NCBI GenBank assembly: GCA_965216155.1
Contig: CBDCFD010000005.1
Coordinates: 744,001 to 808,000 of the forward strand
Reading direction: 5' to 3'
From: CATOSP01 sp965216155
GTDB taxonomy: Bacteria > Chloroflexota > Dehalococcoidia > Lucifugimonadales > UBA3495
DNA: 64,000 nucleotides
Notes under the pieces: generated by a model
Databases searched by the model: none
Told to the model about the DNA's origin: nothing
The model's input: the letters and a program-made list of their open reading frames with translations, nothing else
Position numbers and translations under genes: made by a program
Part shown: piece after piece, positions 8,457 to 17,502 of the stretch
Layout: each line of letters opens with the position of its first letter
Position numbering within the stretch: position 1 is the first letter of the stretch

Positions 8457-10118
8457 ATGCCCCTGATGACAGGCAAGCGGGCACTGATGGAAATGCTGCG
8501 GGCGGAAGGTGTGAGATACATCTTCGGCAATCCCGGCACCAGCGAAAGCGCCATCATGTCCTCCCTTCCAGACTACCCGGACATAGAATACATGCTGGTT
8601 ACCCAGGAAGGTGTGGCCATGGGAATGGCCGACGGCTATGCAACCGCACGGGGCGCGGCTGCCTTCGTCAACCTGCATATCGAGACCGGGTTGGCCAACG
8701 GCGTCAGTCTGCTTCATCACGCGATGGACGGAGGCACACCTCTGGTCCTGACCTCCGGGAACAAGGACATACGTAAGCTGGCCGAAGGACGGTCCGACGT
8801 GGTGGAGATGGTCCGGCAATTCACCAAATGGAGCGCCGAGGTGACGCATCCGGAACAGGTCCCGGGTGTGATGCGCCGCGTCTTCACCGAGGCGCAGACT
8901 CCGCCGACCGGGCCCACTTACGTGTCCTTTGCGGCCAACGCGCTGGAAGACTCGGCAGAGATGGCAATCGTGCCTTCTAACCCTGGCTATCACCGGACTT
9001 CCCCGGACCCCGCTGGAGTCGAGGCTGCCGCTGCGCTTTTGGCCAACGCGTCCAACCCGGTCATCTTTACAGGAGACAGGCTGGCCCAATCGGGTGGGAC
9101 CGAGGCCGCTGTTCGTCTGGCCGAGTTGGTGGGGGCTACGGTCTACACCACGTCCTACGCCCGGATGAACTTCCCTCCGCGCCATCCCCAGTTCATGGGG
9201 CGGATCAATCCCGCGCTCCCTGTGTGGCGAAACGAGCTTAGGAAGGCCGACGTCGTCCTGGCGGTAGGTACCGACGTGTTCGCCGGTTTCTTCTACTTTC
9301 CGGGTAGCGTGCTTTCCAACGAGACCAGCCTGATTCACATAGATTCCGCTCCCAGCGCCGTGGGGCGGAGTGAACCAACCGGGGTGGGCATCATCGCCGA
9401 CCCTCGCTCGGCCCTCGACGATATTCATGACGCTGTCCGGCAAAGGACGTCAGGCTCTCAGCGGGAGGCGGCACAAGACCGGGCGAAAAACCTGGCAGTC
9501 CGCAAGGCTAGCGTTAAGACCCAATGGGATAGCCGCCTCAAACAGGTCTGGGATAACCGGCCCATGTCCCCAGAACGAATGATGACCGAGGTGGCCAACG
9601 CGGTCCCCCCGGACGCCATCGTGGTTGATGACTCGATTAGCTCCAAGGACGCCCTGCATGGTGCGGTCGAATTCAGCCGCCCCGACTCCATCTTCGGCGA
9701 GCGGATCGGCGCTATAGGCTGGGGCATGGGTGCGACAATGGGGGTCAAGTTGGCGCATCCCAACCGCCCGGTGCTGGGGGTCGTGGGCGACGGCAGCGCC
9801 ATGATGACGGTGCAGGGGTTGTGGACCGCCGCCAACGCCAATATCCCGGTGGTCTACCTGGTCTGCAACAACCGCTCCTACCGGATCCTCAAACTCAACA
9901 TGAACATCTACAAAAGCGAAGTCCTGGACGAAGAAGTTCCCGATAGCTACGTGGGTATGGACTTTCCAATTCCCCTCGATCTGGCTGCGATGGCCAATGC
10001 TTGCGGCGTGTTTGGCCGGACTATCGAAGACCCTGACGAACTTGCCCCTGCCATCGAGAAAGCCCTCGCGGCCGGCCGGCCGGCCCTGTTGGATGTAGTG
10101 ATCGACGGTTCCGTTTAG
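8457..10118 (+). CDS. Thiamine pyrophosphate-dependent enzyme (benzoylformate decarboxylase/acetolactate synthase-like)
   Basis: 553-residue TPP enzyme with the three-domain POX/ALS architecture. The N-terminal Pyr domain has IFGNPGTSES and the activating Glu in YMLVTQEGVAMGMADG. A central Rossmann-like domain follows, then the PP domain with the TPP/Mg2+ motif GDGSAMMTVQGLW ending at the CNN. Members decarboxylate or carboligate 2-oxo acids; which one cannot be told, but benzoylformate decarboxylase-like proteins are the nearest in feel. GGAAGGGAG precedes the ATG. The subtilase gene follows after nine bases, so both may share a transcript. Confidence 0.9.
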   Translation: MPLMTGKRALMEMLRAEGVRYIFGNPGTSESAIMSSLPDYPDIEYMLVTQEGVAMGMADGYATARGAAAFVNLHIETGLANGVSLLHHAMDGGTPLVLTSGNKDIRKLAEGRSDVVEMVRQFTKWSAEVTHPEQVPGVMRRVFTEAQTPPTGPTYVSFAANALEDSAEMAIVPSNPGYHRTSPDPAGVEAAAALLANASNPVIFTGDRLAQSGGTEAAVRLAELVGATVYTTSYARMNFPPRHPQFMGRINPALPVWRNELRKADVVLAVGTDVFAGFFYFPGSVLSNETSLIHIDSAPSAVGRSEPTGVGIIADPRSALDDIHDAVRQRTSGSQREAAQDRAKNLAVRKASVKTQWDSRLKQVWDNRPMSPERMMTEVANAVPPDAIVVDDSISSKDALHGAVEFSRPDSIFGERIGAIGWGMGATMGVKLAHPNRPVLGVVGDGSAMMTVQGLWTAANANIPVVYLVCNNRSYRILKLNMNIYKSEVLDEEVPDSYVGMDFPIPLDLAAMANACGVFGRTIEDPDELAPAIEKALAAGRPALLDVVIDGSV

Positions 10119-10127
10119 CTGCGACTG

Positions 10128-12584
10128 ATGCGCCTCTCAACCCCGGCCAGACTCGTCTTGCTCCTCTACGCTTGCCTGCTCCTGTTTTCGATTCAGGGTA
10201 CGCCTCTGCGGGCTTCTCGCTCACACATCGGAGAGGACCAGGAATTCATAAGGCTGATAGTCCACACCGAGAAGCCTTACTCAGACTTGGCCCAAGGTAT
10301 CGAAGACATGGGTGGGACGGTAACCGTCAGATATCAGAATGTTGACGCCCTGGCCGTAACCATTCCCGCCCACCGCCTGGGCCGCCTCCTGGCTTCGTCC
10401 GGCGTTATCAGCGTGGAGAAAGACATGGCCGTCCCTTTGCCAACCCCGCCCGGAGAGATGGCTGAATTGAGGACGTTGGGTCTCGCAAGAGAAAAAGTAA
10501 TGTCGCCCGGGACTGTGGCGGCGTTGATCGGAGAGGCGCCGGAAAATTACCGTAGCTACCTGGCGGAGATCAGCGGGGCCAGCGGCGTCTGGGACGAGAC
10601 CTATCTCGGTGCCGGGACAATGGTGGCGGTGATTGACACGGGAGTAGACGCTAGTCATCCATGTTTGGGTGGCCGCAGCGCCGCTGGTCTTCCCTCCACA
10701 CGGGTTATTGCGGGGCCGGATTTATCAATCGACCGGGGCACCGAGTTCGAGGGCTCCACCGCGTCGACCAACAACTACCACGGCACTTTCGCCGCCGGGA
10801 TGGTTGCCTCCGACTGTTTCATGGTGCTGGACAAGAGAGTCCCGGAAGACGCCGAGTTGGCTGCCGTATTCCAGGCACACTTCCCGCCTGGGACGGTTTT
10901 CGCAAGCGGACACAACCTGATGGTCCCTCTGGTGGGTCTGGCTCCAGCCGCCAGCATCTACGCGGTGAAGGTGTTTCCTCATACTGGGTCCGGGGCCTCC
11001 CTGTCCATCATCGAGTCCGCTCTTGACCACATCATCACTCTGAAGAAGTTGGCCAATGCCGGGCTGGGTGGCGGGTTGGACGTGGACATCATCAACATGA
11101 GCTTGGGCGGGGCATCCCTGTCCGACGGACTGACATTGGAAGAGCGGCTGGTGGACGAGGCAACTAAGGCCGGGATGTTGGTCGTAGCGGCGGCGGGAAA
11201 CGAGGGGCCCGCGCCGGTCTCCGTATCCTCACCGGGGACCGCCTACACCGCGCTCACCGCCGGGGCTGCGAGCGACCCGGTCCATACCCGTATCTTTTGG
11301 GACATGGCGTTGGGTCCGGGTGAGGGCGCTGCCTTGTACGCTGGAGACGACTTCCGGGCCGCCGATTTCAGCGCTCGTGGACCGCTTGCCGACCGGCGTT
11401 CCGGCCCCGACGTGGTTGCCACAGGCGTGTTCAACATCTCGCTGACTTCCGGAGGTGGCACGGCCTGGTCGTCGGGCACGTCGTTTTCCACTCCGGCGGT
11501 GGCCGGAGGCGCGGCGTTGCTAACGGCATGGGCCAAATGCAACGAGCCCGAAGCTGGGCCTTTAGCCATCCGCAATGCGATCATAGAAGGCGCAGTGTCT
11601 ATGGGACCCGGCTGGAAACGCCGGTCTCAGGGCGGGGGCTACATCAATGTGGCAAATTCTCTGGACCTGCTCAAGAACGGACGTATCGATAACTCTCTCA
11701 GGTTTCCCGCTTTGGATGAGCCCTTACCCAACGTGCGCTTCCAGCAGGGAAGCTTTACGTCTCAGGTGACCGGACTGGCTCCGGCGAGGACCTCGGACTT
11801 CGTTTTCGAGGTGACTCCGGGTACCAGTTACGTTGTTATCGACCTTGAAGAGGTGGTCATCGATCCCGATCCGGCGCCTACGGCGATACCTAACTCAATC
11901 GAGCTGTATCTGAAGGGTTCAAAGCGTGGCGGCACTTCTTATATTCTGTATAGCGCCAACGTGTTTGGGAGGTCTAGGATCGTTATCGGAGAGGGGACTC
12001 TGGACCTGTACGGGCTGATATTTCCCTTCACGACCGGACGGAGCCCGCTGGAGCCTGGACTCATGAAGTTGACGATTCAAGGCGATTGGACCAACAATGG
12101 CAACGTTGGAACTCGGGTAACCATCCGGCGGTTTGAGGGGGAAGACCCGGTCCCCACAGGTCCAACACTGGGACAGGGGGACATCATTTTAGTCCCCGTA
12201 CAGGTCAAACCAAGCACTGCCGCGCTGCGGCTGGAACTGGGCTGGGAACACAATTGGTCCCGTTTCCCAACCAACGACCTGGACATGTACCTTTGCGCTC
12301 CGGGGTTCCTGCCCTACTTCGACTTCCGCGGCGCAACGATAAACTCGCCTGAGAGCATGACGGTGGCAGGCCCGGAACCGGGTACGTGGTACGTGATGGT
12401 GGTTGGTTTCGGGATCAACACCGGCCGAGACGCCTATTACCTGGATGTGGAGGCCCTCGGTCCAGACGGACTCCCCCCGGGCAATCCAGCTTCGTTGGAT
12501 TTCCAAACCGAGACGCCCGGCAGCTTCCACGACTCCGAGGACGGGCACAGGGAGTTGGCATTCCAAGGCGAGTCGTGCTTCTGA
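10128..12584 (+). CDS. Secreted subtilisin-like serine protease (S8)
   Basis: 818-residue exported peptidase. The N-terminus is a Sec signal peptide (basic start, LVLLLYACLLLFSI core). A propeptide-like region (about 35-115) precedes the catalytic domain: Asp in VAVIDTGVDASHP (about 169), His in YHGTFAAG (about 218, where HGTHVAG is usual), oxyanion Asn in AAAGNEGPAP, and Ser in SSGTSFSTPAVAG (about 450). A long C-terminal part follows. Its last 100 residues (LELGWEHNW... DLDMYLCAPG... AGPEPGTWYVMV) look like a pre-peptidase C-terminal type beta sandwich. Likely degrades extracellular protein. No clear ribosome binding site; it may be coupled to the gene nine bases upstream. Confidence 0.93.
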   Translation: MRLSTPARLVLLLYACLLLFSIQGTPLRASRSHIGEDQEFIRLIVHTEKPYSDLAQGIEDMGGTVTVRYQNVDALAVTIPAHRLGRLLASSGVISVEKDMAVPLPTPPGEMAELRTLGLAREKVMSPGTVAALIGEAPENYRSYLAEISGASGVWDETYLGAGTMVAVIDTGVDASHPCLGGRSAAGLPSTRVIAGPDLSIDRGTEFEGSTASTNNYHGTFAAGMVASDCFMVLDKRVPEDAELAAVFQAHFPPGTVFASGHNLMVPLVGLAPAASIYAVKVFPHTGSGASLSIIESALDHIITLKKLANAGLGGGLDVDIINMSLGGASLSDGLTLEERLVDEATKAGMLVVAAAGNEGPAPVSVSSPGTAYTALTAGAASDPVHTRIFWDMALGPGEGAALYAGDDFRAADFSARGPLADRRSGPDVVATGVFNISLTSGGGTAWSSGTSFSTPAVAGGAALLTAWAKCNEPEAGPLAIRNAIIEGAVSMGPGWKRRSQGGGYINVANSLDLLKNGRIDNSLRFPALDEPLPNVRFQQGSFTSQVTGLAPARTSDFVFEVTPGTSYVVIDLEEVVIDPDPAPTAIPNSIELYLKGSKRGGTSYILYSANVFGRSRIVIGEGTLDLYGLIFPFTTGRSPLEPGLMKLTIQGDWTNNGNVGTRVTIRRFEGEDPVPTGPTLGQGDIILVPVQVKPSTAALRLELGWEHNWSRFPTNDLDMYLCAPGFLPYFDFRGATINSPESMTVAGPEPGTWYVMVVGFGINTGRDAYYLDVEALGPDGLPPGNPASLDFQTETPGSFHDSEDGHRELAFQGESCF

Positions 12585-12970
12585 CGCCGGGAGACACTCC
12601 TCGCCTCCGAGTCCCACAACCCTATAGACTCACAGTCCCAACCCCCGTCATTCCGGCCCTGAGCCGGGACCCAGGGCAATCGCGTCTTGAATTGGACTGC
12701 TGACACCCCGCCCTTCCCACCTGGGGTGACCACCCGTTACCATAACCCTTGCCGGAATCCCGTCCCGGTCCAAATCCCCAACCCGCCACCCAGGTAAGAT
12801 GAGTGCCAAGTCCCGGAGGTGTCCACTAAGTGTTGACGCAGCATCCAACTCGTCATTCCCGCCCCTCCCTCGTCATTCCCGCTTTCGCGGGAATCCACCG
12901 GCCCGGTTGTGGAGTATTGCCAACGCCGGGCAGTCGGCGAGAATCAGACAACTTCGCAATCCTCCTGGCT
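12585..12970. repeat. Intergenic stretch with REP-type palindromes
   Basis: No gene seen. Positions about 12648-12675 read GTCATTCCGGCCCTGAGCC followed by GGGACCCAGG, and 12871-12897 contain TCATTCCCGC-TTTC-GCGGGAATCCA, a short palindrome whose arms are 12876-12882 and 12887-12893. A second CGTCATTCCCGC lies at 12851. The same GCGGGAATCCA palindrome recurs as a longer hairpin at 46638-46691, so this is a dispersed family of the REP kind. Confidence 0.6.
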
Positions 12971-12982
12971 ACCCAGGCCCGA

Positions 12983-13250
12983 TGTACCAAAATGGCCCAC
13001 AATTTCCCTGAAATAAAATCTCCAGCGTCAGAACACCCGAATGTGTGCCATCGCACCCTGACCCGCCGCCCAGGCCAATGTACCAAAATGGCGCACAATT
13101 TCCCTGAAATAAAATCTCCAGCTTCAGAACACCCGAATGTGTGCCATCGCATCCTAACCCGCCACCCAGGCCAATGTACCAAAATGGCGCACAATTTCCC
13201 TAAAGTAAAATCTCCAGCTTCAGAACACCCGAATGTGTGCCATCGCACCA
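12983..13250. repeat. 96-bp tandem repeat, nearly three copies
   Basis: Units begin at 12983, 13079 and 13175 with TGTACCAAAATGGC and differ at only a few positions; a degraded partial unit seems to precede 12983. Each unit has an inverted pair, ATGGCGCACA near its start and TGTGTGCCAT about 60 bases later, so every unit could fold. The period is a multiple of three and both strands stay open through it, giving an in-frame 32-residue peptide repeat on either strand. Whether it is translated is unknown; it directly precedes the gene at 13286. Confidence 0.9.
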
Positions 13251-13285
13251 TATCCAAAATCTGAAGGAGCAAACCAGCCGGCAGC

Positions 13286-13600
13286 ATGAGCAATAGCTCT
13301 GAAATTGACGCCCTGCGGTCCCGCGTCCGCGCCCTCAAACGTAAACTGGCCCGTCCGTTGGCGGAACTCCACCTCCGACGCATGGCCGGTGAGCTATGCT
13401 TGGAGTGGACCTGCTCCCAGGCAGACCGCCAACCCTTTCCCAACTCTCAAACCTTTGTCATCCGCGTCGCCAAAGCCGGTTGCCGCCTGCCTTCCTTCAC
13501 GGCCGTCGTCAGTTACCTGGAACGCTGCCGCGCTGAAAACCAACCGGCCCGGCCCTGGCGTCTCCTCCGGACCCTGCTGCCCTGGACCCCATCGCTGTAG
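13286..13600 (+). CDS. Small protein of an unnamed family (paralogue of 45810-46166)
   Basis: 104 residues, function not recognised. The N-terminal half, LRSRVRALKRKLARPLAEL then LRRMAGELCLEW, aligns with the gene at 45810-46166 (LRTQVDSLCRKYAAQLEVY then LRPLALDFCDDM). The second halves share a YLxRC segment and a LRxLLP ending. The pattern suggests an amphipathic helical protein, perhaps coiled-coil at residues 8-40. The nearest AAGGAG lies 16 bases before the ATG, rather far. The gene sits between the 96-bp tandem repeat and a hairpin at 13602; its paralogue also sits among repeats. Confidence 0.55.
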   Translation: MSNSSEIDALRSRVRALKRKLARPLAELHLRRMAGELCLEWTCSQADRQPFPNSQTFVIRVAKAGCRLPSFTAVVSYLERCRAENQPARPWRLLRTLLPWTPSL

Positions 13601-13601
13601 G

Positions 13602-13620
13602 GGCAACCCTTTTGGTTGCC
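13602..13620. terminator. Hairpin after the small gene at 13286
   Basis: GGCAACC and GGTTGCC form a seven-base-pair stem around a five-base loop (CTTTT), starting two bases after the stop of the upstream gene. There is no clear T-run after it, so it may be a factor-dependent terminator or a dispersed hairpin of the type often seen in Chloroflexota. Confidence 0.4.
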
Positions 13621-13785
13621 TATTCCGGCCGTGAAGAGGTCAAGATGCGATTGCCCTTAGCCGGTATCCGGAATGTTTAGCGGCGGTCCTTGGGTTTGCT
13701 ATACTGTTGGCGCGGTTCCCAGCGGAACGAGCGTCGGACCGGGCCCTTAGCACATTCTTAGGATACAACGAGCCAGGGAGTGAAT

Positions 13786-14691
13786 ATGGCCGACTACACA
13801 GCATACTTTAACGGCGAGTGGATGCCCTTCAGCGAGGTCAAGATCGATCCTATGGACCGTGGGTTCCTGGTGGGAGACGTGATCTTCGACGTCGCCAGGA
13901 CGTTCAACGGCAAGAGTTTCCGCATGGATGAGCATATAGACAGGCTCTACCGTTCGCTCAAGTACGTCCGCCTCGACCCCGGCCTTTCTCCCCGCGAAAT
14001 GCGCGACATCAGTGAGGAAGTGATCGCCCGCAATGAGCATCTGCGCCAAGAAGCCGGGGACTTCACAATTACCCAATTCATTACCCGCGGACCGGGTGCA
14101 TGGTCTCGTGATGCGGGTCCTCCGGCGGTTTGCGTCAAGGCCGCTCCGGCAGCCTTCGGAAGGTACGCCAGGCTGTTCAAGGACGGCGCCCACGGCGTGA
14201 TCACGCGGACGCGCAGTTATCCGGTGGATGCCCTCGACCCCAAAGTGAAGCACTATAGCCGGATGAACTTCAACCTGGCCGACTTGGAAGCCGCGGACGT
14301 CGACCCGGAAGGTTGGCCTATCCTAACCGACGCCGATGGCAACCTGACCGAAGGAACGGGCTACAATGTTTTTCTTGTGACCAACGGCGTAATCCGGACG
14401 CCGGGCGACAAGAATATCCTACAGGGCATCTCCAGGGGCATGGTCTTCGATCTGGCTGGCCAACTTGAGATTCCGCTTGTAGAGGAAGACCTCCAACCCT
14501 ACGACATGTACACCGCCGACGAAGCCTTCTTCTCCAGCACCACGCCTTGCGTTCTGCCGGTGACGGTGGTCGACAAGCGGGAAGTGGGAGACGGCAAACC
14601 TGGCCCCATCGTCCAACAGTTGCTTGCGGCTTGGAGCGAGTCGGTAGGGATGGATATCGTAGACCAAATGACGCGATTCGACCGGGACTAA
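13786..14691 (+). CDS. Class IV aminotransferase (branched-chain/D-amino-acid aminotransferase-like)
   Basis: 301-residue PLP-dependent fold-type IV enzyme. GEWMPFSEVKIDPMDRGFLVGD at the start is typical, the PLP Lys should be the one in DPKVKHYSRMNF, and NLTEGTGYNVFLV carries the Glu and phosphate-binding loop. LQGISRG (ILxGITR-type) follows. It could act on branched-chain amino acids, D-amino acids or 4-amino-4-deoxychorismate; the sequence does not settle this. Start chosen at ATG 13786 with AGGGA before it; a GTG six bases earlier is possible. First of four closely spaced plus-strand genes. Confidence 0.9.
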   Translation: MADYTAYFNGEWMPFSEVKIDPMDRGFLVGDVIFDVARTFNGKSFRMDEHIDRLYRSLKYVRLDPGLSPREMRDISEEVIARNEHLRQEAGDFTITQFITRGPGAWSRDAGPPAVCVKAAPAAFGRYARLFKDGAHGVITRTRSYPVDALDPKVKHYSRMNFNLADLEAADVDPEGWPILTDADGNLTEGTGYNVFLVTNGVIRTPGDKNILQGISRGMVFDLAGQLEIPLVEEDLQPYDMYTADEAFFSSTTPCVLPVTVVDKREVGDGKPGPIVQQLLAAWSESVGMDIVDQMTRFDRD

Positions 14692-14709
14692 ACACTTCAG
14701 GAGGCGGTC

Positions 14710-15198
14710 ATGCCCGATCTAAGCTCAATGGCGGCGTCTGTTGGCGCCCTGCTCAAGGAAACGGGACAATCAGTTGGCGTGTCTGAATCGTCCTGCGGCG
14801 GTCTAATCTCCGCATCGTTGGTTTCAGTGCCGGGGGCATCCGCCTACTACGTGGGCGGCGTGGTGGTTTACACTCGCACGTCCCAGAGTGGTCTGCTTCA
14901 TGTGCCTGAGGAGGCCATGTCCGGCATCAGGGCCAGTAGCGAGCCTTACGCTCTGCTCAACGCCCGCAACGTGCGCGAGGCTCTGGGGACTACCTGGGCT
15001 CTGAGCGAGACCGGCGCAAGCGGCCCCACCGGAAACCGGTACAGCGACTCGGCGGGTCATGCCTGCATCGCAGTTTCCGGTCCGGTCGAACGTTCGCTCA
15101 CCATAGAAACTCGCAACTCAGACCGGGAAATGAACATGTGGTCTTTCGCCAAGGCGGCGTTGGAGCTGTTGGAACAGTGCGTGAAAGAGTCGGCTTAA
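14710..15198 (+). CDS. CinA C-terminal-type nicotinamide-nucleotide amidase
   Basis: 162-residue stand-alone CinA C-terminal domain (PncC-type), which deamidates NMN to nicotinic acid mononucleotide. The segment VGVSESSCGGLISASLVSVPGAS (residues about 22-44) matches the family motif with its catalytic Ser; YYVGGVVVYT and SETGASGPTGNRY follow. The canonical SCTGG/STGG is replaced by SCGG. AGGAGG precedes the ATG. It lies 18 bases after the aminotransferase in the same direction. Confidence 0.85.
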   Translation: MPDLSSMAASVGALLKETGQSVGVSESSCGGLISASLVSVPGASAYYVGGVVVYTRTSQSGLLHVPEEAMSGIRASSEPYALLNARNVREALGTTWALSETGASGPTGNRYSDSAGHACIAVSGPVERSLTIETRNSDREMNMWSFAKAALELLEQCVKESA

Positions 15199-15217
15199 GC
15201 CGGCTGGAGTGTTTGCA

Positions 15218-15682
15218 ATGCCGGTGATAGAAGCCAGACTCGCGGAATTGGGCTACGAACTTCCCCCTCCGCCTCCGCCCGCAGGAAATTACCTGCCCGC
15301 GGCGCGAAGCGGTAGTATTATGTGGATGGCGGGGGTGGGCTCCGGACGGGCCGACGGGTCTAGGATCACGGGCAAGCTAGGGGATGAGCTTACGGTGGAG
15401 CAGGGCTATGAAGCCGCCCGCTTTTGCGCTCTGAACTTGCTAACGCGAATGAAAGTCGAATTGGGCGACCTTGATAGAGTTTCACGTGTTCTCAAGGTCG
15501 TGGGGATGGTCAACAGCGCCCCCGGCTTCGGAGATCAAGCTCGCGTAGTCGATGGGGCATCCGATCTCTTCGTGGACCTTTTCGGCGACCAGGGCCGGCA
15601 CGCCAGGTCAGCCCCCGGCATGGGCGCTCTTCCAGGAGGCACTGCCGTGATCGTGGAGTGCGTTGTCGAGGTTAGAGACTAA
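15218..15682 (+). CDS. RidA family protein
   Basis: 154-residue RidA/YjgF-type protein, usually a trimeric enamine/imine deaminase that clears reactive 2-aminoacrylate made by PLP enzymes. The C-terminal part HARSAPGMGALPGGTAVIVE holds the conserved Arg and the closing ECVVEV strand. The N-terminal ELPPPPPPAGNY and LPAARSG fit the longer YjgH/XynX-like subgroup. ATG at 15218 has CTGGAG upstream; a GTG at 15209 is possible. Its position after a class IV aminotransferase fits a damage-limitation role. Confidence 0.88.
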   Translation: MPVIEARLAELGYELPPPPPPAGNYLPAARSGSIMWMAGVGSGRADGSRITGKLGDELTVEQGYEAARFCALNLLTRMKVELGDLDRVSRVLKVVGMVNSAPGFGDQARVVDGASDLFVDLFGDQGRHARSAPGMGALPGGTAVIVECVVEVRD

Positions 15683-15694
15683 CGCTCTCTCTCG

Positions 15695-16438
15695 ATGAGT
15701 TACCAGCTACTAATAGACCGGTACCGCGCGGCGAGGTCGGACCGGTCCCTGGCGGTGTTGGAGGGGTTTCATCCCCTGAAGCACGCGCTTAGGTTCGGCG
15801 CCACGCTTCTTGAGGTGATATGCACGGACCCCGAGCGGCTGGCTAAGCTCACGTCCGACTACGCACCCGATGTCTCAGATGCCGTTCTGGAGATGGCGTC
15901 CATTGTCTCCGCCGAAGTATTCGAGAGGTTGTCCCCGGCCTCTATCCCCACGGCAGTCGTCGCGTTGGGCAGGCGTCCGGACACATCCCTCGCTGCCCTC
16001 TTGGAAGACCCGTCAGCGGCGCCGGTAGTATTCTTGGAGCAACCTCGTAACCTGGGCAACGTAGGCGCGGTGGTCAGGGTAGCTGCCGCGGCTGGTGCGG
16101 CGGGGGTGGTAACAAGCGGCACCCAGGACCCCTGGGCTCCGGCGGCGTTGGTTGGCGGCGCGGGCCTGCAATTTGCGCTCCCTGTTTGCCGGACCGGGGC
16201 TCTTCCTGAGTCAGACCGTCCCTTGGTCGCGGTGGACCCAGCGGGAGGCCCCTTGAATCTCGCGCGACTACCTGAAAGGGCGGTTCTCGCCTTTGGTTCG
16301 GAGCGGTCCGGACTAAGCCGCGCGTTAAAGGCGTCGGCGGACTTTTGTGTGTCCATCCCGATGGCCCAGGGAGTGTCCAGCCTGAACCTGGCGACGGCGG
16401 TGGCGGTGGTGCTGTATAACTGGAGGCTGCAAAAATAG
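15695..16438 (+). CDS. TrmH/SpoU-family RNA 2'-O-methyltransferase
   Basis: 247-residue SPOUT-class RNA ribose methyltransferase. Motif 1 is LEQPRNLGNVGAVVRVAAA (about 110-128), motif 2 FGSERSGLS (about 198-206) and motif 3 IPMAQGVSSLNLATAVAVVL (about 221-240), forming the trefoil-knot SAM site. The N-terminal 100 residues resemble a substrate-binding SpoU_sub domain. Target is likely tRNA or 23S rRNA; which nucleotide is not predictable. Last gene of the plus-strand run from 13786. Confidence 0.9.
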   Translation: MSYQLLIDRYRAARSDRSLAVLEGFHPLKHALRFGATLLEVICTDPERLAKLTSDYAPDVSDAVLEMASIVSAEVFERLSPASIPTAVVALGRRPDTSLAALLEDPSAAPVVFLEQPRNLGNVGAVVRVAAAAGAAGVVTSGTQDPWAPAALVGGAGLQFALPVCRTGALPESDRPLVAVDPAGGPLNLARLPERAVLAFGSERSGLSRALKASADFCVSIPMAQGVSSLNLATAVAVVLYNWRLQK

Positions 16439-16464
16439 GGGAACTGAATGACCAGTCCCCCTAT
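16435..16464. terminator. Hairpin between convergent genes
   Basis: ATAGGGGAACTG and CAGTCCCCCTAT pair at 11 of 12 positions around a six-base loop, overlapping the stop of the RNA methyltransferase and ending 23 bases before the end of the convergent SDR gene. A run of five A lies on the left side, which gives U residues for transcripts from the right. A bidirectional terminator is likely. Confidence 0.5.
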
Positions 16465-16486
16465 CGCCAAACAGCTTCTCGCGGGA

Positions 16487-17305
16487 TTAGTAGTAGACCG
16501 CGTTTCCAGTGCCGCCTCCAGCGGCGATGACCTCTCCGGTGACGGCCCAGGCTTTGTCGGAGCACAGGTAGGCGGTCAGGAAGCCAACATCCGAAGCGTC
16601 CACCATCCGGCAGATGGCGTTGCCGCGGGACGAGCCTGGGGCGAAGTCTCCTTGCTCCACCTGCTCAGGTGTCGTGCCTTGCTGGGCGGCCCTGTCCTGC
16701 AGCATTACCGCGGTCCGCTCGGTCCTGGTCGTGCCCGGGTGAATGCAGTTGACGGTGATGCCGTAGCGGCCCAGGTGGTTCGACAGAGTCTTGGTGGCAT
16801 GTACCAACGACACGTTCCTCGCTCCGCCGCTCAGGTTTCCGGCATTGCGGGCGTTGCCTCCACTGATGTTGATGATCCGGCCCCAGCCCTGCTCCTTCAA
16901 GAAGGGGATGGCGGCCCTGGCGCATCGCAACGCGCCCACGAACTTAACGTCGAAGTCCATTAGCAGGCTTTCGTCCACCAGTTCCTCGATGGGACCAGTG
17001 GCTCCGGGAGAACCACCCGGATAGGAGCCGCTGTTGACCAGGATATGCAGGCCGCCAAGCTGTTGGGCGGCAGCGGCGGTAACGCTGTCCACCTGGTCCT
17101 TGTTGGTTACATCCATCTGCATGGGGATGCAGCGCCGTCCGGTCTCGTCCTCGATTTCCCGGGCCGCTGCCTCCAAGTCGGACATGGTACGGGCGACGAT
17201 GACCACATCCGCGCCCTCCCGCGCCAACTCGCGGGCGATTGCTTTACCGATGCCCCGGCTTCCGCCGGTCACGAGTGCTTTCTTGTCATGCAATCCAAAG
17301 TCCAT
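16487..17305 (-). CDS. SDR family protein lacking the catalytic Tyr
   Basis: 272-residue short-chain dehydrogenase-type protein. The NAD(P) site is normal (VTGGSRGIGKAIAREL, then NSGSYPGG where NNAG is usual). The Ser of IINISGGNA is present, but the YxxxK site reads VHATK: Lys stays, Tyr is Val. This variant has a GARNVSLVHATKTLSN helix and IHPGTTRTE after it. It may use another mechanism or no redox chemistry. GAGGAGGCAG precedes the ATG. Stands alone between two plus-strand genes. Confidence 0.88.
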   Translation of the reverse strand: MDFGLHDKKALVTGGSRGIGKAIARELAREGADVVIVARTMSDLEAAAREIEDETGRRCIPMQMDVTNKDQVDSVTAAAAQQLGGLHILVNSGSYPGGSPGATGPIEELVDESLLMDFDVKFVGALRCARAAIPFLKEQGWGRIINISGGNARNAGNLSGGARNVSLVHATKTLSNHLGRYGITVNCIHPGTTRTERTAVMLQDRAAQQGTTPEQVEQGDFAPGSSRGNAICRMVDASDVGFLTAYLCSDKAWAVTGEVIAAGGGTGNAVYY

Positions 17306-17502
17306 TTCGGCTGCCTCCTCTTACTCTGCTTCTTCGCCTTTACTGAGGCGCTAGGCGTGCGCCATTTTACACCGCGCTTGAACGGGTCGGCAATTTCCCG
17401 GCCCTGTCGGGGTTGCAGCGGCCGGTGCCGCGACGGTCCCCGGCTTTTTGTGCTTAAATACGCTCGAGGTAGACCAATCAACTTGTGACATAAAGGACGA
17501 AT

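Noticed and set aside
12871..13250. CRISPR array
   Set aside because: The 96-bp units are contiguous tandem copies without unique spacers, and no cas genes are near.
12853..13443. A 196-codon minus-strand frame through the 96-bp repeats as a repeat protein
   Set aside because: It overlaps the better supported gene at 13286 and has no good start site; the repeat peptide also reads on the plus strand, so openness follows from the period and base composition.
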